Shown here one piece after another: positions 7,734 to 8,204 of a DNA stretch of 8,204 bases. Position 1 is the stretch's first letter; each line of letters opens with the position of its first letter. Both the position numbers and the translations under genes were made by a program. This stretch comes from Rickettsia typhi (GTDB lineage: Bacteria > Pseudomonadota > Alphaproteobacteria > Rickettsiales > Rickettsiaceae): contig CAMCXV010000045.1 in the NCBI GenBank assembly GCA_945883665.1, positions 1 to 8,204 on the forward strand, in the 5' to 3' direction. The notes beneath the pieces are model-generated. The model was not told the origin of the DNA, made no database searches, and was given only the letters and a program-made list of their open reading frames with translations.

Positions 7734-7882
7734 AAATCATAATTCCTGCATTTAACCATATAATAATTTTTTCATCATCCATTCATTTGCTTTTCTATAG
7801 ATTCTTTAATTATAGTGAGCTAGATTCATATGAAAAAATAGCGCACTTTAGGTTATATTGTTTATAAAATAGTAACCCCGCA

Positions 7883-7911
7883 TTGATCAAGTAGATTTAT
7901 CATTGTATATC
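7883..7911 (+). promoter_or_regulatory. Candidate promoter ahead of the 18-codon frame
   Basis: TTGATC (7883-7888) and TATATC (7906-7911) are 17 bases apart, each matching four of six consensus positions. A start near 7918 would place the GGAG and ATG at sensible distances downstream. It is weak alone, but the order promoter, ribosome site, start codon is coherent. Confidence 0.3.
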
Positions 7912-7947
7912 GGAACTACATTAACTATTTTTTGGAGATTTTACATT

Positions 7948-8004
7948 ATGAAGACTAGATCGCAAGCGAAAGCTGAAGCTGTTAGAACACATAACATGAA
8001 CTAG
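7948..8004 (+). CDS. 18-codon frame with strong ribosome site; likely remnant of a lost gene
   Basis: ATG at 7948 is preceded by TTTGGAGA, with GGAG at 7934-7937, one of the clearest ribosome sites in the window. The frame reads MKTRSQAKAEAVRTHNMN and stops at TAG. It is basic, lacks a hydrophobic segment and resembles nothing I recognise. The promoter-like site upstream and the abrupt stop suggest the preserved 5' end of a gene whose remainder has decayed. The stop lies in the second copy of a direct repeat; shifting frame there continues as TRSQTNLEVVG before another stop. A functional small peptide is possible but less likely. Confidence 0.3.
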   Translation: MKTRSQAKAEAVRTHNMN

Positions 8005-8013
8005 ATCACAAAC
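7954..8013 (+). repeat. 14-base imperfect direct repeat, 46-base period
   Basis: ACTAGATCGCAAGC (7954-7967) recurs as ACTAGATCACAAAC (8000-8013), 12 of 14 identical. Both copies closely follow an ATG, so the start of the 18-codon frame appears to have been partly duplicated. The two copies are in different frames. Confidence 0.5.
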
Positions 8014-8053
8014 TAATTTAGAAGTGGTAGGTTAAAAACATAGAACGGGAAAG

Positions 8054-8067
8054 TAATACCAATCACC
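8054..8067. mobile_element. Possible terminal repeat of a decayed insertion element
   Basis: TAATACCAATCACC abuts the stop codon (8068-8070) of a decayed minus-strand frame. A terminal inverted repeat next to the 3' end of a transposase gene is a common arrangement in insertion sequences. The other end lies outside the window, so the inverted partner and target duplication cannot be seen, and I cannot assign a family. Confidence 0.25.
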
Positions 8068-8204
8068 TTAAATAAGATGACTTAAATCAGCCCATTTTCT
8101 AGTGCATAATTTTTTTACATTCCCCTTAATATTTACAAAATCAAGCCAAGCTTCTTAACCATAAGTATCTACACAAATTCTGATGCTTTATATTTAGGGT
8201 TATG
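8068..8204 (-). pseudogene. Decayed 3' end of an unidentified gene, possibly a transposase
   Basis: Read on the minus strand from the window edge, one frame gives HNPKYKASEFV and then a stop. Two bases over, the reading continues DTYG, a TAA (8155-8157), then EAWLDFVNIKGNVKKL and CTRKWADLSHLI to a TAA stop at 8068-8070. The join lies at GTGT (8171-8174): removing one GT restores ...ASEFVDTYG... in a single frame. So one 2-base slippage and one nonsense change explain the breaks in an otherwise protein-like stretch of about 44 residues. The gene runs off the window. I do not recognise the family; a transposase is suggested only by the adjacent repeat-like sequence. Confidence 0.45.

Larger units (their letters stand above)
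7734..8204. other. Gene-poor degraded region at the right edge
   Basis: Stops are dense in all six frames and no intact gene of ordinary size is present. Local GC patches (GCGCAC at 7841, ACCCCG at 7875, GCAAGCG at 7962) and codons such as GCG differ from the flanking genes. The part at 7734-7880 shows nothing I can name. The rest holds a promoter-like site, an 18-codon frame, a direct repeat, a mobile-element-like end and a decayed minus-strand gene, listed separately. The overall picture is genomic decay after gene loss or insertion. Confidence 0.6.

Noticed and set aside
7752..7805. Minus-strand reading RIYRKANEWMMKKLLYG ending at a stop.
   Set aside because: Protein-like by eye but only 17 codons, with stops close upstream and no start or ribosome site; too short to call a remnant.
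1..8204. Looked for CRISPR arrays, tRNA or rRNA genes, toxin-antitoxin pairs, defence genes and riboswitches.
   Set aside because: No regularly spaced repeats, cloverleaf-like sequences, small paired genes or known aptamer patterns were seen; all intact genes are ordinary housekeeping families.

Overview
The window is AT-rich and carries seven intact protein genes, followed by about 470 bases of decaying DNA at the right edge. The FtsZ, SURF1, ComF, FabD, Slt-type transglycosylase, LD-carboxypeptidase and Bcp proteins all read like alphaproteobacterial family members. The strong AT bias, Lys/Asn/Ile-rich proteins and pseudogene debris suggest a host-associated, reduced-genome lineage such as Rickettsiales or Holosporales. 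That placement is inference from composition and gene content; no rRNA or other taxonomic marker is present.

Layout, left to right: surf1 (minus strand) and ftsZ (plus strand) diverge from a 300-base spacer that holds a perfect 30-base palindrome and a plausible ftsZ promoter. ftsZ converges on a minus-strand pair, fabD then comF, with a short hairpin between the 3' ends. comF starts with GTG inside the last codons of fabD, an 11-base overlap. fabD diverges from slt across only 38 bases. slt is followed by a 13-bp stem-loop, then ldcA and bcp on the same strand, 6 bases apart. From 7734 to the edge there is no intact gene. That stretch holds an 18-codon reading frame with good expression signals, a short direct repeat, and the frameshifted 3' end of a minus-strand gene next to a sequence that resembles a mobile-element end.

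Functionally, three of the seven genes serve the envelope: FtsZ builds the division ring, Slt cuts murein glycan strands, and LdcA trims recycled muropeptides. FabD feeds fatty acid and phospholipid synthesis, SURF1 supports cytochrome c oxidase assembly, Bcp removes peroxides, and ComF is a phosphoribosyltransferase-fold protein linked to DNA uptake in other bacteria. Together they indicate an aerobically respiring cell that still makes and recycles peptidoglycan. I found no CRISPR array, toxin-antitoxin pair, defence island, tRNA or rRNA, and I do not see a convincing new system. The points most worth checking are the palindrome in the divergent promoter region and the decayed right end.
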